Assembly (NCBI GenBank): GCA_024278345.1
Contig: JAJRTK010000340.1
Span: forward strand, 1-17,061
DNA: 17,061 nt
From: a bacterium
GTDB taxonomy: Bacteria; CSSED10-310; JAJRTK01
Direction of reading: 5' to 3'
A program made the translations under genes and the position numbers. How positions within the stretch are numbered: the first letter of the stretch is position 1; the number at the start of each line of letters is the position of its first letter. This document shows, in pieces, positions 7,601 to 15,322 of the stretch. Under the pieces are notes generated by a model, which ran no database searches, had not been told where the DNA came from, and worked only from the letters and a program-made list of their open reading frames with translations.

Positions 7601-7618
7601 AGTGGAACCAATTCCACT
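7601..7618. promoter_or_regulatory. Perfect inverted repeat, possible operator
   Basis: AGTGGAA-CCAA-TTCCACT is a 7+4+7 perfect inverted repeat. It ends 11 bp before the -35 box of the outer-membrane protein promoter, a position typical of an activator site. The protein that might bind it is unknown. Confidence 0.45.
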
Positions 7619-7629
7619 GCGCAAGCGTG

Positions 7630-7658
7630 TTGACAAAGCAGGCCCATCCACATAATTT
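7630..7658 (+). promoter_or_regulatory. Sigma70-like promoter
   Basis: A consensus TTGACA (7630-7635) is separated by exactly 17 bp from TAATTT (7653-7658). It lies 72 bp upstream of the beta-barrel protein start at 7731 and in the same direction. Transcription would begin near 7665. Confidence 0.7.
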
Positions 7659-7675
7659 GGCTACGCCATGCCGCT

Positions 7676-7689
7676 GGAGGCTCGCCTCC
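7676..7689. repeat. Leader palindrome GGAGGC-TC-GCCTCC
   Basis: This 14-bp perfect palindrome lies in the predicted 5' leader of the beta-barrel gene. It is close to the hairpin CGGAGGC-TCT-GCCTCCG at 16995-17011, so it may be a short dispersed repeat rather than a gene-specific control element. Confidence 0.45.
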
Positions 7690-7730
7690 TTGGCGACGGG
7701 CATGGATCACCACCCTACGCGAGGCGACGG

Positions 7731-8414
7731 ATGATTGCGATTTCGAGAACTCGAAGGGAATCGACTTTCGCCCTTTGGATCTTATCGGGGCTCCTCTTTT
7801 TCTCAGGCCCTGGAGCAACAAGCGCGGAAGCCGAGTCCTTTGCCGGTGTAAATGCAGGATACTGGATGCTCACGCAAACTGACGACCTCGATTCCATGTT
7901 TCTTGGTTCCCTGGAATCCGGCGCCTTCGATGGCGGTACCGTGGGTCTCCACGTTGGCCACTATTTTACGGCAAACCTGGGAGCGGAGTTGTCAGTGGAA
8001 GCCTATCTTCCAGGAAAATCCTTCGTGGTGGCCATCGACCCCGAACCGATTCTCGTTCCGGTCAAGACCTCTCTTGCACTCTATCCCATCTCGTTGTCGG
8101 CCCGTTACCGCCTCTGGCCGGAACGGCTCACTCCCGTGGCAACAGCGGGCGTCAGCCTCAATCCTTACGACTTCGATGTTGATTTTCCCGGGTTTCCTGG
8201 AACCGGAGTCCACAACACCGGGATCGAGTTTGGTTACCAATTCGGGATCGGAGCCGAGCTCCCTTTCTCACTTCGCTGGTCGGCAACATCGCTGCTCCTC
8301 TATAGAAGCATCGATATTTCCGTCGAGTTCCTGGACAGCGAGGGAACCCTTCAGGAGTTCAAACCCGACTTTTCAGGGCTGCAACTTCAGTTGGGATTTG
8401 CCTACCTTTTCTAA
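7731..8414 (+). CDS. Outer-membrane beta-barrel protein
   Basis: This gene encodes 227 residues. The ATG at 7731 follows GAGGCGACGG. Residues 1-34 form a signal peptide (basic MIAISRTRRES, hydrophobic ALWILSGLLFF, cleavage near ATSAEA). The mature part alternates short polar and aromatic strands (FAGVNAGYWMLTQ, GLHVGHYFTANLGAELSVEAYL, SLSARYRLWPERLTPVATAGVSL, FGYQFGIGAELPFSLRWSATSLLLY) and ends LQLQLGFAYLF. The terminal Phe is the hallmark of Bam-assembled outer-membrane proteins. Size and strand count suggest an 8-stranded OmpW/OmpA-like barrel. The ligand or transport role is unknown. It has its own promoter and is transcribed divergently from the radical SAM gene. Confidence 0.85.
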   Translation: MIAISRTRRESTFALWILSGLLFFSGPGATSAEAESFAGVNAGYWMLTQTDDLDSMFLGSLESGAFDGGTVGLHVGHYFTANLGAELSVEAYLPGKSFVVAIDPEPILVPVKTSLALYPISLSARYRLWPERLTPVATAGVSLNPYDFDVDFPGFPGTGVHNTGIEFGYQFGIGAELPFSLRWSATSLLLYRSIDISVEFLDSEGTLQEFKPDFSGLQLQLGFAYLF

Positions 8415-8469
8415 CACAAACTCAAGGGGAACTTGCAGCCCCACTGCCCTGCGCAATTCCCTTGGAAAC

Positions 8470-8494
8470 GATCCCGCTCTCGGCCCGCGGGATC
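8470..8494. promoter_or_regulatory. Hairpin in leader of the PTS IIA gene
   Basis: GATCCCGC (8470-8477) pairs with GCGGGATC (8487-8494) around a 9-base loop. It ends 20 bp before the PTS IIA start and 56 bp after the barrel stop begins the gap. There is no T-run, so it is a weak terminator candidate at best. It could instead shape the mRNA leader. Confidence 0.4.
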
Positions 8495-8514
8495 CTACAA
8501 TTCGGTGGAAAGTC

Positions 8515-8976
8515 ATGGATAACAAAGCGTTAGCAGATTTTTTCGACGCCGAGCTTTTCTTTTTCGATCTCGACGTCAAGTCGAAGCCGGAGCTCTTCCG
8601 AAGACTGGTGGAGCTCCTGCACGAAAAAGGCAAGATCGGAAACAAAAACGTTATTCTTCAGACAATTCTCGCTCGTGAAGAACTAGGGAGCACCGGCCTT
8701 GGCCAAGGCGTTGCCGTTCCACATTCACGCTCGCTGATGACAAAAAACCTGATTCTAGTGGGCTGCCGAACAAAAGAGCCTCTGGATTATGCTGCCCCGG
8801 ACGACATCGGTGTTCGGCTCGTCTTTCTGATCCTGGCACCGCCGCAAGATCCAGCGAACCAGTATTTGCCTGTTCTCGGGAAGCTCGTGGAATTCGTGAG
8901 CCATGAAGAAATCCGGAATAAGCTTCTGGAGATCGGCACCTTCGAGGAATTCAAGAACCTCTTACTGGGGGAATAA
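8515..8976 (+). CDS. PTS EIIA type-2 (PtsN-like) domain protein
   Basis: This gene encodes 153 residues covering a single PTS_EIIA_2 domain. The phosphorylatable histidine is His70 in GQGVAVPHSRS. The usual surroundings are also present: ILAREELGSTGLG before it, VRLVFLILAPPQDPANQYLPVLGKLVEFV after it, and a final helix FEEFKNLLLGE. Family members accept phosphate from HPr/NPr and in PtsN (EIIA-Ntr) regulate nitrogen, potassium or stress functions. No sugar permease lies nearby, which favours a regulatory PTS-Ntr-like role by inference. I chose the ATG at 8515; a TGGAAAG precedes it. The stop is 2 bp from the zinc-ribbon gene start, so the two are co-transcribed. Confidence 0.9.
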   Translation: MDNKALADFFDAELFFFDLDVKSKPELFRRLVELLHEKGKIGNKNVILQTILAREELGSTGLGQGVAVPHSRSLMTKNLILVGCRTKEPLDYAAPDDIGVRLVFLILAPPQDPANQYLPVLGKLVEFVSHEEIRNKLLEIGTFEEFKNLLLGE

Positions 8977-8978
8977 AC

Positions 8979-9326
8979 ATGCCGATAGTTCCAGCACTGG
9001 AAACGGTCATTATCCTACAGGATCTCGACCTCATGATCGCCGAGGTCAACGACGCCCAGTCGTCCAAGACCATCGCGGACATGGGATTCAACATCGACAA
9101 TCTCGACAAGCTCGAATCCGCAAGAAAAGAGCTTTTGGAAAAACTCGACGACTCTATCTTGCGCCTCTACAACCGGCTTAGCCGCCGATACTCCCACCGG
9201 GTCGTGCCCGTCCAGAACAATATCTGCCTGGGCTGTTTCATGACCCAGCCGACCCGCTTTACCGACACCGGCAATACTCAGCTCAGGACTTGCCAATCCT
9301 GCAACCGGATTCTCTATAAGATCTAG
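8979..9326 (+). CDS. Short C4-type zinc-ribbon protein (zf-RING_7 like)
   Basis: This gene encodes 115 residues. The start is 2 bp after the PTS IIA stop, with GGGGGA serving as ribosome site. Residues about 8-70 are helical and charged (LESARKELLEKLDDSILRLYNRL), a short coiled-coil-like hairpin. Residues 76-115 are a C4 zinc ribbon with CLGC (Cys83, Cys86) and CQSC (Cys105, Cys108), ending NRILY, as in the zf-RING_7 family. Those proteins are usually about 240 residues with a long coiled coil; this one is less than half that length. Nucleic-acid or protein binding is plausible, but no function is established. It belongs to the PTS IIA-zinc ribbon-selA run. Confidence 0.85.
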   Translation: MPIVPALETVIILQDLDLMIAEVNDAQSSKTIADMGFNIDNLDKLESARKELLEKLDDSILRLYNRLSRRYSHRVVPVQNNICLGCFMTQPTRFTDTGNTQLRTCQSCNRILYKI

Positions 9327-9334
9327 AGGCACCG

Positions 9335-10708
9335 GTGCAAGAACCGAGCAAACCCTCCAGCCAGCATGCTGTACTCCGGAAGCTCCCGGCTATCCACCGA
9401 TTGGCGGCTCTCCTCGACAACGTGGATGGCACGGTCGCTTGCCGGGTTGCTCGCGATTGCCTCTCCGCCGTGCGCCGCGACCTCCTCTCCGGAGAGGCCG
9501 CGGAAGTGCCTTCCTTGCATGAGCTTGCCTGGCAATGCCGTACTCTTTTGGACCAAGGTCTCAAGCCCTCTCTCCAGCGGGTGATCAATGGGACCGGCAT
9601 CCTCCTCCACACCGGGCTTGGCCGCGCACCAATTCATCCGGAGGCGGTCGAAAGTGCAAGGCGGGCCATGACTGGCTACGCGAACCTTGAGATCGACCTC
9701 AAAACAATGGCGCGTGGCGAAAGGCAGAGCCATCTCCTCCCCCTCCTCCGCCGCCTTTCCGGCTCAGAGGACGCCCTCGTTGTCAACAACAATGCCGCCG
9801 CCGCCCTTCTGGTTCTCGCGACCCTCTGTAGCGGTCGCGAAGCGATCCTCAGCCGTGGCGAGCTCGTGGAAATCGGCGGCGGCTTCCGGATTCCCGAGGT
9901 CATGCGCCAAAGCGGGGCGATTCTTCGGGAAGTTGGGACCACGAACCGCACCCATCTTTCAGATTATAAGGAGGCCATTGGCGGAAAAACTGGCCTACTC
10001 TGCAAGGTCCATCGCTCCAACTTCGACCTGGTTGGACACGTCGCGGAAGTCTCCATCGAGCAACTGGCGAGGCTGGGGAAACGAACGGGAATTCCGGTCT
10101 ACTTCGATGCCGGGAGCGCTTCCGTCACGCGCCTCCATTCCTTGGAGCCGACCTTGGAGGATCTCGCCAACAGTGGCATCGACCTCGTCTCCCTCAGCGG
10201 AGACAAAAGCCTCGGCGGCCCCCAAGCCGGGATCATCCTTGGCCGCCGCAAACTCCTTGAGCAGCTTCGAACTCATCCCCTGGCCCGGGCCTTTCGGATC
10301 GGAAAGGGGACTGTGTCGACCCTGGAGAAAACCCTGGCCCTCTACCAAGCGGGCAGAGCAGAAGAGATTCCGGTGGTCGCCATGGCCCGGGCAACAGAAG
10401 AAGAGCTGCGCGAAAGAGGCGCACGCATCACCGCCGGGGACTTTGGAGAGATTCGCATCCGCCCGGTTCCCTCCGTGGCCCACCTGGGAGGTGGAAGCGC
10501 ACCCCAGGCCACCTTCCCGTCGGTCGCCCTGGCCCTGGAACACGCCAGATTCGGGCCCGACGCTCTCAAACACCGGCTCGCCACCGCTGCCACGCCGATT
10601 CTCGGGCGAATCCATGAAAATCGCCTACTTTTGGATCTAAGAACCGTCCTCCCCCCGGAGGATGCCCTCATACGCCAGACCCTGCTAACAGTTGGGCTAG
10701 GCAAATAA
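9335..10708 (+). CDS. selA: SelA, L-seryl-tRNA(Sec) selenium transferase
   Basis: This gene encodes 457 residues, close to E. coli SelA (463). It converts seryl-tRNA(Sec) to selenocysteinyl-tRNA(Sec) using selenophosphate and PLP in the cytoplasm. The PLP lysine is Lys291 in LVSLSGDKSLGGPQAGI. Other signatures are the N-terminal LPAIHRLAALLDN, VINGTGILLHTGLGRAPI, VVNNNAAAALLVL, REVGTTNRTHLSDYK and KVHRSNFDLVGH. The GTG start at 9335 has TAGAGG five bases upstream and lies 8 bp after the zinc-ribbon stop. The usual partner selB is not downstream; a mobile element follows 14 bp after the stop. Presence of SelA implies the organism makes selenoproteins. I see no obvious in-frame UGA selenoprotein in this window. 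Confidence 0.97.
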   Translation: MQEPSKPSSQHAVLRKLPAIHRLAALLDNVDGTVACRVARDCLSAVRRDLLSGEAAEVPSLHELAWQCRTLLDQGLKPSLQRVINGTGILLHTGLGRAPIHPEAVESARRAMTGYANLEIDLKTMARGERQSHLLPLLRRLSGSEDALVVNNNAAAALLVLATLCSGREAILSRGELVEIGGGFRIPEVMRQSGAILREVGTTNRTHLSDYKEAIGGKTGLLCKVHRSNFDLVGHVAEVSIEQLARLGKRTGIPVYFDAGSASVTRLHSLEPTLEDLANSGIDLVSLSGDKSLGGPQAGIILGRRKLLEQLRTHPLARAFRIGKGTVSTLEKTLALYQAGRAEEIPVVAMARATEEELRERGARITAGDFGEIRIRPVPSVAHLGGGSAPQATFPSVALALEHARFGPDALKHRLATAATPILGRIHENRLLLDLRTVLPPEDALIRQTLLTVGLGK

Positions 10709-10721
10709 GCTGGGCGGGGAG

Positions 10722-10875
10722 GGGACCTATCAGATCCGGTTGACAAGTCCACGCACGAACGGAACCCACCGTTCAATTCCGTGAGTCCCGTCCAGCCCGC
10801 CACCGGCAAGATGCCGGTGCCACCAGGGCGGCGCCGCGGAGTGTAAAGCAAAAACGCGGGGATTTGATAGGTCCC
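10722..10875 (-). mobile_element. MITE copy B (154 bp) with 8-bp target duplication GCGGGGAG
   Basis: In the window orientation it starts GGGACCTATCAGATCC and ends GGATTTGATAGGTCCC. It is inverted relative to the other two copies. The flanks 10714-10721 and 10876-10883 are both GCGGGGAG. Its reverse complement matches the copy at 16570 with three substitutions in 154 bp by eye. It fills most of the gap between selA and the convergent protease gene, and its hairpins could help end transcription from both sides. Confidence 0.95.
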
Positions 10876-10929
10876 GCGGGGAGTATGCCTGGAAGGCGGC
10901 CCCGCCCACGAACCAGAGTTTTCCACCAC

Positions 10930-12057
10930 TCAACGGACTCCCGCGGTCCTCGTGGCTGGCGCGTTGATAATGTCGGCGATCTCCGGAAGAATCAGTTCCA
11001 TGCGTACCCCTTGGTTCCCCTCCGTATCCGAACACCCACCAAAGTGGTGGAGACCGATTACATGGCCGTTTCCATCGAAGACAGGAGAACCAGAGCTTCC
11101 ACCGGCCGTCTCCGCTTGGTAGCTGAGGTCCGTATCCGGAGCCCTTCCCTCAACCTTGGTCAAAAGCACAACGTCTTCGGAAACCTTCTTGGGGTAGCCG
11201 TGAGGATGTTGAATGACAAAGAGATCTTCCCCGACCGTGAGAGGTCGATCCGTCAGAGTGAGATGTTGACCCGGATAACCATCCATCTGGAACAACGCGT
11301 AATCAAGCTCATAATTGTATTTGACCAACTGGGTACAACGCAGCATCGGCCCCATCACCCCCCGAGTCGCGGAACAATCAGGGTCCTCTCGCTTGAAGTA
11401 AACCTCGTAACTGTCGCACTGGGCCTGGTTGTGATCCGAAAAGCAATGCTCGTTGGTCAGCAGGTGCCCGTCCGCGGAAACGACGGAACCCGAACAATAG
11501 TAAACACCCCCTGACTCCTTGACGAAACGCAGGTGCGCCACGGCCCCTTTCAAATCAGGGGTCAAATACGAACCCGGGCCACTCAAGTTCCCGGCACAGG
11601 CTACGCCCGTATAGTCGTTGCCGTTCCCGGGACAGGTCGATTCGATCTGGAACGGATCCGCGAAACCTCGAGCCACGCGATCAACTGTGAAAGAACCCGT
11701 CCCCCTTGACTTGAAATCAAGGATCACCGTGTCTCCCGGCACCGACATGGCCCAAAACGATCCCGTCTCCCGGATCCCTTTTCCATCAAAAGTCTCTAAA
11801 GCCTTGTAGCCGCCGTCTCGAACGGTTAGACTTTCGCCGGCACCAAGGGCAAAGTCTGTGAAATGGAGCTTGACAAACCCAGAATCCGGCTCCACCACCA
11901 CGAATTCTCGCCGTTCGCTTCCATTTCCAAGGATCTCAACGGCATCCGGACGAGCGGAATCTACAAACAGACCATCGACGACCTCCCCGATCTTCTCTTG
12001 AGCCAAACAAGGCACGGCAGCAAAAAGCAACATCACGGCCAACACTTTTACTCGCAT
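10930..12057 (-). CDS. Secreted trypsin-like serine protease (S1 fold)
   Basis: This gene encodes 375 residues. The ATG at 12057 is preceded by GAGAGA. Residues 1-19 are a signal peptide (MRVKVLAVMLLFAAVPCLA, cleavage before QEK). Residues about 40-130 form a beta-rich N-terminal region (REFVVVEPDSGFVKLHFTDF, then ESLTVRDGG and FKSRGTGSFTVDRVARGF) that resembles a CUB-like domain. The protease part runs from about residue 165. The inferred triad is His204 in LLTNEHC, Asp252 in YELDYALFQ and Ser322 in AETAGGSSGSPVF. TNEHC in place of TAAHC, together with many cysteines, resembles lysyl-endopeptidase-like bacterial enzymes. It is probably a secreted degradative enzyme of unknown specificity. 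It is convergent with selA. Confidence 0.9.
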   Translation of the reverse strand: MRVKVLAVMLLFAAVPCLAQEKIGEVVDGLFVDSARPDAVEILGNGSERREFVVVEPDSGFVKLHFTDFALGAGESLTVRDGGYKALETFDGKGIRETGSFWAMSVPGDTVILDFKSRGTGSFTVDRVARGFADPFQIESTCPGNGNDYTGVACAGNLSGPGSYLTPDLKGAVAHLRFVKESGGVYYCSGSVVSADGHLLTNEHCFSDHNQAQCDSYEVYFKREDPDCSATRGVMGPMLRCTQLVKYNYELDYALFQMDGYPGQHLTLTDRPLTVGEDLFVIQHPHGYPKKVSEDVVLLTKVEGRAPDTDLSYQAETAGGSSGSPVFDGNGHVIGLHHFGGCSDTEGNQGVRMELILPEIADIINAPATRTAGVR

Positions 12058-12428
12058 CTTCTCTCAACTCTTTCGCTTGAGTAAAGTCTCGCACAATCAA
12101 CATGCATGGCCCTCAGCTAGAGCAAGATCCGAGCCAAACTCAAAAAAACCATAAAACATCACAATGGCCGGTCATCCTCTCCTCGCTCTAGAGTTTCATG
12201 CAGGGGCAACTCCCAAAAACCGTGACTCTTGGATTACGGCTTGTGACATCTAACTTCAGCTCGTGCGGAACTTCACCCGAAAACGGAGACCATGCCCGAT
12301 TCCACCGGCCCTCCAGAGATTCCCTGAAAGATCTTTCTTCGGTCGCGACCGAGCGCCTTCTCAGTCGGGATCCGAGTTCTAATTTTTCAGTCCATCGTCA
12401 GGAATTTGCATCTCGTGAGATAGCCTGC
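12058..12428. other. Intergenic region with two adjacent palindromes
   Basis: This 371-bp gap lies between the end of mtnA and the start of the protease gene; both genes are read leftward. It is locally richer in A and T than its surroundings. I see no convincing gene, RNA or terminator. The notable structure is the pair of perfect palindromes at 12326-12352. Confidence 0.6.
12326..12352. promoter_or_regulatory. Two adjacent perfect palindromes, possible operator
   Basis: GAAAGATCTTTC (12326-12337) and TCGGTCGCGACCGA (12339-12352) are perfect 12-bp and 14-bp palindromes separated by one base. They lie about 270 bp upstream of the protease start and 77 bp beyond the mtnA stop. They could bind dimeric regulators or form hairpins; no family is recognised. 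Confidence 0.4.
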
Positions 12429-13469
<1,041 letters not shown>

Positions 13470-13581
13470 GTTTTTGTCCTCATCATCAAGAGAGCGGTGC
13501 GCCCGAGCCCAAGACCCTCGGCGCCGCCGAAACCCGCCCCCGGGAAAGCCCGAGCGCGGCGACTGAGAATCGGAGGCTCTG

Positions 13582-13614
13582 TAGCACATTTGGGTCGCTC
13601 TGTGCTAAAGCGAC
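13582..13614. promoter_or_regulatory. Two interleaved inverted repeats
   Basis: TAGCACA (13582-13588) pairs with TGTGCTA (13601-13607). GTCGCT (13594-13599) pairs with AGCGAC (13609-13614). The order is 1-2-1'-2'. They lie in the region shared by mtnA and the beta-synthase gene, 82 bp before the latter's start. They could be overlapping operators or two mutually exclusive hairpins in a leader RNA. Confidence 0.4.
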
Positions 13615-13695
13615 GGGACGGATCACGCTTACGCCGAGACTTTGTCTACGGTCAGTCCCGAATCGGCAAGTCCAGCAGAAAAACGGAGAGCCACC

Positions 13696-15102
13696 ATGTC
13701 TGATGCCAACACGACGATGGAATCCGGTGAAATCCAGTTTTACGACAACATCATGGAGACGATGGGCGACACGCCCCTCGTAAGGCTTAGGGCGATCAGC
13801 CGGGGAACTCCACACCTGGTCCTTGCCAAGCTCGAATCGTTCAATCCCGGTGGCAGCGTCAAAGACCGGGTGGGACTGAGTATCATCGAAGCCGCTGAAA
13901 AATCCGGAGACCTCAAACCCGGCGGCACCATCGTCGAAGCGACGTCGGGCAACACGGGAGTCGGGCTGGTGATGGCCGCCGCTCTCCGCGGCTACAAGTG
14001 CATCTTCACGGTTCCCGACAAGCAAAGTCAGGAGAAAGTGCGCCTCCTCAAAGCCTACGGCGCCCAAGTGATCGTCTGCCCCACTTCCGTCCCGGCGGAT
14101 CACCCGAATTCCTATTACGAAATCGCTCGCCGCAAGAGCCTCGAAACACCCAATGCCATCTTGGCCAACCAGTATTTCAATCCGGCAAATCCCGAGGCCC
14201 ACTACCGGTCCACCGGCCCCGAGATCTGGAATCAGACGGCGGGCAAGATCGACATCTTCATCGCCGGGGCCGGAACCGGCGGGACCTTGAGCGGCGTTGG
14301 GCGCTACCTGAAGGAACAGAATCCCGCCATCAAGATTATCGGTGTCGATCCCGAGGGCTCCATCCTCCGCGATTACTTCTATTACAAGAAGATCACCGTC
14401 GCCCATCCCTATAAGATCGAAGGGATCGGCGAAGACATTATCCCTGGAACCATGGATTTTTCCGTCGTCGATGAATTCGTGACTGTCTCCGACCGCGAGG
14501 CCTTCATCCTCACAAGGGCCCTTGCCCGGGAGGAAGGAATCCTCATGGGCGGCTCCGCCGGGGCGGCATTGGCCGGAGCCGAGAAGTACATCAAGAATAT
14601 CACCGACAAGAAGGTCGTGGTTGTCCTGCTCCCCGACACCGGCGAGCGGCACCTTTCGAAGGTCCACAACGACGACTGGATGGAAACCAACGGCTACTTC
14701 CTTCCCGAGAACATCACTCTTGCCTACATCCTGGAGCACAAGCAGGAACCGATTCCCGATCTCGTCTTTGTCTCCACCCATACCACCGTCGAGGAGGCCC
14801 TGGCCCGCCTGCGAAGCTTCAACATCTCCCAAATGCCGGTTCTGGAAAACGAACACGCGGTGGGCAAGGTGACTGAAAACCATCTCATCCGGCAGGTCAT
14901 CGAGAGCGCGGACAGCCTCTCCAAACCCGTCCAGCAATTCCTTGAACCCGGGCTGCCCATTCTGGAAGCCGCCACGAGTATGGAGGAGGCGACGGCTCAA
15001 CTTGGCCGGAATAGCGGCGCTATTTTGGTTCGTAGGGACGGCAAGCTCATGGGCATTCTCAGCCGCTTCGACTTCCTGGATTACCTGGCCCAAAAGCGCT
15101 GA
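13696..15102 (+). CDS. cbs: Cystathionine beta-synthase with C-terminal CBS-domain pair
   Basis: This gene encodes 468 residues. The ATG at 13696 is preceded by GGAGAG with seven-base spacing. It condenses homocysteine and serine to cystathionine, a PLP reaction of reverse transsulfuration. The catalytic domain covers about residues 12-330: MGDTPLVRL, PLP lysine Lys56 in FNPGGSVKDRVG, substrate loop EATSGNTGVGL, phosphate loop AGAGTGGTLSG and LMGGSAGAAL. Residues about 345-468 hold two CBS motifs (VFVSTHTTVEEALARL...MPVLENEHAVGKVTE and LEAATSMEEATAQLG...ILVRRDGKLMGILSRFDFLDYL). In human CBS this region binds S-adenosylmethionine as an allosteric signal. There is no heme-binding N-terminal extension. 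Related O-acetylserine-dependent enzymes are possible, but the downstream gene supports this call. Confidence 0.9.
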   Translation: MSDANTTMESGEIQFYDNIMETMGDTPLVRLRAISRGTPHLVLAKLESFNPGGSVKDRVGLSIIEAAEKSGDLKPGGTIVEATSGNTGVGLVMAAALRGYKCIFTVPDKQSQEKVRLLKAYGAQVIVCPTSVPADHPNSYYEIARRKSLETPNAILANQYFNPANPEAHYRSTGPEIWNQTAGKIDIFIAGAGTGGTLSGVGRYLKEQNPAIKIIGVDPEGSILRDYFYYKKITVAHPYKIEGIGEDIIPGTMDFSVVDEFVTVSDREAFILTRALAREEGILMGGSAGAALAGAEKYIKNITDKKVVVVLLPDTGERHLSKVHNDDWMETNGYFLPENITLAYILEHKQEPIPDLVFVSTHTTVEEALARLRSFNISQMPVLENEHAVGKVTENHLIRQVIESADSLSKPVQQFLEPGLPILEAATSMEEATAQLGRNSGAILVRRDGKLMGILSRFDFLDYLAQKR

Positions 15103-15181
15103 CCCAGTAGCTCCGGGTGGCGGAACCCACGGCAAGGCTTCAGACAACTCCCGTCTTTTCACTGATTTACGTTCCGTTCGC

Positions 15182-15222
15182 GGCGGCGGCAATCCGTCCG
15201 CCGCCACTCACCGTTCCATCGC
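15182..15222. repeat. GC-rich hairpin repeat, copy 2
   Basis: GGCGGCGG (15182-15189) pairs with CCGCCGCC (15198-15205) and is followed by ACTCACCGTTCCATCGCC. Stem and tail resemble the element at 3949-3985. It lies in the 220-bp gap between the two transsulfuration genes, where it could lower read-through or mark a repeat insertion. Confidence 0.5.
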
Positions 15223-15322
15223 CCTCGGACCAAGCTTCATGCCCGAAAAGCAGGCCACAACCAAGCTCCATGGGAACCTCTCAACCCAAGAAACCGCTTC
15301 AACCACCAAGGATCCGTTTGTC

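Noticed and set aside
7852-8514. Extended N-terminus for the PTS IIA protein
   Set aside because: The upstream part of that frame overlaps the barrel gene out of frame and looks like shadow sequence. The ATG at 8515 begins exactly at the domain.
10722-10929. Small proteins encoded within the MITE
   Set aside because: The open frames in all copies are short, differ between copies and lack ribosome sites; they are translations of hairpin sequence.
13582-13614. H-type pseudoknot of the SAM-II kind
   Set aside because: The loop that would cross the 7-bp stem is one base, too short for both stems to form fully, and the SAM-II conserved bases are not visible. Only alternative hairpins are claimed.
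14942-15322. N-terminal extension of the gamma-synthase/lyase
   Set aside because: It overlaps the end of the beta-synthase gene and a hairpin repeat, and would make the enzyme about 127 residues longer than its family.
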